Below are positions 62,801 to 64,000 of a DNA stretch of 64,000 nt, piece by piece. Both the position numbers and the translations under genes were made by a program. The stretch's first letter is position 1; each line of letters opens with the position of its first letter. Under the pieces are notes generated by a model, which saw nothing but the letters and a program-made list of their open reading frames with translations, did no database searches and was not told the origin of the DNA. This DNA is from Arenibacter algicola (GTDB lineage: Bacteria; Bacteroidota; Bacteroidia; Flavobacteriales; Flavobacteriaceae). The stretch spans positions 434,001-498,000 of the forward strand of contig NZ_JAHKPO010000014.1 in assembly GCF_018860365.1 (NCBI RefSeq), read 5' to 3'.

Positions 62801-62869
62801 GGTCTGAGCCCAGGAAACAGTTGTGATACCCATCAGAAAGACTAGTATCAAAAGTTTAAGTTTCTTCAT
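59801..62869 (-). CDS. SusC/RagA family TonB-dependent outer-membrane transporter
   Basis: This 1022-residue outer-membrane importer of glycan fragments has a signal peptide (LLILVFLMGITTVSWAQ), then a carboxypeptidase-D-like regulatory domain (TNVTGTVMDEQNVPLPG, residues 20-100), a plug (GYGSVKKSDLTGAVASL and the SusC motif YGSRGANGVVIITTKSG), and a 22-stranded barrel ending in an aromatic LKLTF. The start at 62869 puts the signal peptide first. The upstream ATG at 62971 would add 34 residues and begin inside a terminator hairpin. It is first gene of the locus, followed by susD after 17 bp. Confidence 0.95.
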   Translation of the reverse strand: MKKLKLLILVFLMGITTVSWAQTNVTGTVMDEQNVPLPGANVVVKGTNNGVVTDFDGNFSINVKDAKARLVVSYIGYVAKEFTLDGSSNYTITLAEDATGLEEVVVIGYGSVKKSDLTGAVASLNTEALTEQKKTDIGQAMQGRVAGVDVRALSSKPGAPLSIKIRGNTVITNNNAGRDGVSDNLEDDLSKPLYVVDGVFFEDINILNPADIEQMDILKDASATAIYGSRGANGVVIITTKSGIEGKTVFSYESTFGLRSATNIPDMYSGDEYVAFIDDLLKARAWRGLFSNGNFGTVDDYNNAVIDRSTEFQSSNEEANNVATGRYTDWLGDYRKTGIQTSHTLGMSGGSNGLTYNGSLGYLSDEGVMGIEGYERYNLSASLSKKVTDQLTVGVKTYLALSEREEGSRELFRSTFRLAPTVNSFDPEGEVSLFPDDQDQRFANPYYDATGAWRVNTKSLDVIANVYLNYKPASWINFKTQFAPNISTTRFGEYRGLYTKSSRNDASRIQSHYDSRFRTSYTWDNIVDFDFDFFKGHNLKTTLISSLYYNQNEGSDIQTRNFDTDAYLFYNTQAGTDIRDYGSFYGKQSLASFAGRLNYNIQDKYLFTFTGRYDGSSKLSVGNKWNFFPSAAFAWRVSEENFMESVDWINDLKLRLSYGESGNDTTVQPYSSLSFLNNTNYLFGDAQGNGKSVAGLSNSNLTWEISKEYNFGLDFAMVNNRVRLGFEYYNKETEGSILDRQLSSITGFGSAVGNFGSVRNKGIELTLNTVNVRTKDFSWKTSINFSKNTNEILKLDGDLDEIPFGSHGVLKIGEAVDAIYAYDKVGIWQLDEAADAAVYNAVPGQYKYVDQNNDNLINQDDQVVLGSISPEWTGGMTNSFAYKNLDFSVQMYTRQGVLGHSEFYQHFAPYQGDDGKFNKVDLDYWTPNNPDAKYPAPEYGHPGEWYFENFDFVRIGNIGLGYNFSDSLMDQFNMSSLRLSLDVQNPFTFTDYKGPDPETGLQNSYNMTYSVKTVLFGLKLTF

Positions 62870-62970
62870 GTTTAATTGAGTTTGTTTTTTAACTACTGCT
62901 AAATTAATGTTAAAGAAATGTGAAGGAATGGACATATTTTCCAAATACATGGAGGAATTGATCAAAATCA

Positions 62971-62999
62971 ATAAAAGAGGGCGTTGAGCCCTCTTTTAT
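62971..62999 (-). terminator. Terminator between the kdnA-like gene and susC
   Basis: ATAAAAGAGGGC pairs perfectly with GCCCTCTTTTAT around GTTGA. It ends the kdnA-like gene and isolates the polysaccharide locus from it. Confidence 0.85.
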
Positions 63000-63083
63000 G
63001 ATGATAATTAAAGTGAATTATGAATAGGTTTTTAAGGCATATTGCCAATTTGAAACCTGAAATGTTAAAAATTTAAGAGTTAA

Positions 63084-64000
63084 TTATGTCTGACTGACGA
63101 CAACATTCTGGAGAACATTTACCATTTTTTTGGTTCTTGAAGTAACCTCCTCATCTGTCCATCCCAATTTGATCAAACAGGATATATTTCTACTTACCCA
63201 ATGATCGGACTTGGAGAAATCTGAAACCTCATAATTAGGAAGTCCATCTTTAATTTCTTTGGAAAAAACATTGAGACTACTAATGTCCTTTAAATGATCC
63301 CATTTTCGGTAATAATGCCAATTATTGTCGAACCAATAAAAACAGGCATCCACGCCATTTTCAGAAAAAGCCTTGATCGTCTTTCTGGCCATTTCTTCTG
63401 TTGGCAGATAGAAACTGAGAAAGGAATAGTTCTCAACACCGTTTTTTGGTACCCGCCTAAAGCTAATTCCAGGGATTTTTTCCAAGGCAGAACGTATGAT
63501 GGAATAATTTTTTTTCTGGGTGGCTATAAAATCGTCCAAACGTTCAATTTGTGCAAGGCCTACGGCTGCATGTAATTCGGAAATCCTGTAGTTATACCCA
63601 AGAATGGGATGGTCCTCCGCTCCCCTATCCTTTCCAATATGGTCATGACCGTGATCGGAATATTGGTCGGCACTTTTATAATATTCTTTGTTATTGGTAA
63701 TAATAGCGCCACCTTCCCCACAAGTAATAGTCTTTACATAGTCGAATGAAAAACATCCCAGATCTCCATAACTGCCCAAAGGTTTTCCTTCATAGCTACC
63801 ACCAATGGCCTGACAGGCATCTTCCAGTAGAATTAGGTCATGTTTGTCACATATACTTTTTAATGCTGCCAAATCCGCCATGGAACCGCACATATGCACT
63901 GGCATCACGGCTTTGGTTTTACTGGTAACGGCCTTCTCAACTGCTACGGGATCTAATGTAAGGGTATCGTCCACATCTACCAAAATGGGAATAGCACCAA
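63084..64000 (-). CDS. kdnA: KdnA-like DegT/DnrJ aminotransferase (8-amino-Kdo synthesis), N-terminus outside window
   Basis: This PLP aminotransferase is open to the right edge (frame continues GAIPILVD to base 64000), so about the first 80-100 residues are missing. DegT-family blocks: VHMCGSMADL, LLEDACQAIGGSYEGK, and FDYVKTITCGEGGAI with the PLP Lys. SDHGHDHIGKDRGAE, NYRISELHAAVGLAQ and FYWFDNNWHYY are, to my memory, characteristic of KdnA. KdnA installs the 8-amino group of 8-amino-3,8-dideoxy-octulosonate, a Kdo variant in lipopolysaccharide of some marine bacteria. kdnB is expected just beyond the edge. A different sugar aminotransferase is the alternative. It ends at its own terminator, 215 bp from susC. 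Confidence 0.78.
   Translation of the reverse strand, partial: GAIPILVDVDDTLTLDPVAVEKAVTSKTKAVMPVHMCGSMADLAALKSICDKHDLILLEDACQAIGGSYEGKPLGSYGDLGCFSFDYVKTITCGEGGAIITNNKEYYKSADQYSDHGHDHIGKDRGAEDHPILGYNYRISELHAAVGLAQIERLDDFIATQKKNYSIIRSALEKIPGISFRRVPKNGVENYSFLSFYLPTEEMARKTIKAFSENGVDACFYWFDNNWHYYRKWDHLKDISSLNVFSKEIKDGLPNYEVSDFSKSDHWVSRNISCLIKLGWTDEEVTSRTKKMVNVLQNVVVSQT

Noticed and set aside
1-64000. CRISPR array, prophage, insertion sequence or RNA gene
   Set aside because: No regular spacer-repeat pattern, phage module, transposase or tRNA/rRNA-like sequence was seen. The only tandem repeat is the 168-bp yifB unit.

Overview
The window looks like chromosome of a marine member of the Flavobacteriaceae (Bacteroidota). 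It has low G+C, a SusC/SusD glycan-uptake pair with a hybrid two-component regulator, a GldL-like membrane protein, Bacteroidota promoters of the form TTG-N18/19-TAnnTTTG, and the conserved block tpx-dgkA-ftsK-lolA-lptF/G-ribB. The genus cannot be fixed from sequence alone. No rRNA, tRNA, CRISPR array, prophage or intact insertion sequence is visible.

Layout. 1-2409: branched-chain amino-acid genes ilvD and ilvB (ilvB cut by the window edge). 2836-7439: a tightly packed minus-strand operon of a DUF2891 lipoprotein, an NRAMP-fold transporter without the usual metal ligands, and the three 5-oxoprolinase subunits PxpA, PxpB and PxpC. 7671-20604: an accessory stretch with a small nuclease-like protein, a GldL-like protein, a Tat-exported Gfo/Idh/MocA oxidoreductase, an SGNH esterase, a serine hydrolase, an S9 peptidase, an agmatine-deiminase-family lipoprotein, an unknown lipoprotein and an M28 peptidase. 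Palindromic repeats lie between several of these genes. 20658-21053: the last 60 bases of yifB repeat on an exact 168-bp period. 22707-33278: penicillin-acylase-like enzyme, CocE/S15 hydrolase, DsbD, TilS, alpha/beta hydrolase, PabB and an FMN reductase. 33413-42617: acyltransferase, double CDGSH protein, dihydrolipoyl dehydrogenase, an Lrp regulator divergent from a methionine-gamma-lyase-like gene with an NhaC transporter, then a thiol redox group (peroxiredoxin, thioredoxin, Tpx). 42746-48436: ftsK, lolA, an lptF/G permease and ribB. 48519-62869: a polysaccharide utilisation locus (susC, susD, GH115-like, GH92, hybrid sensor, DUF1080). 63084-64000: a partial gene very like kdnA, for 8-amino-Kdo in lipopolysaccharide.

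How the parts work together. The pxp operon should hydrolyse 5-oxoproline to glutamate, and its membrane gene is a candidate importer of an organic substrate rather than a metal. The polysaccharide locus pairs an alpha-mannosidase with an alpha-glucuronidase-like protein, which points to a glycan containing mannose and glucuronic acid. A hairpin after susD may set enzyme expression below that of susCD. Many of the accessory genes encode exported amide, peptide or ester hydrolases. This fits a particle- or algae-associated scavenger.
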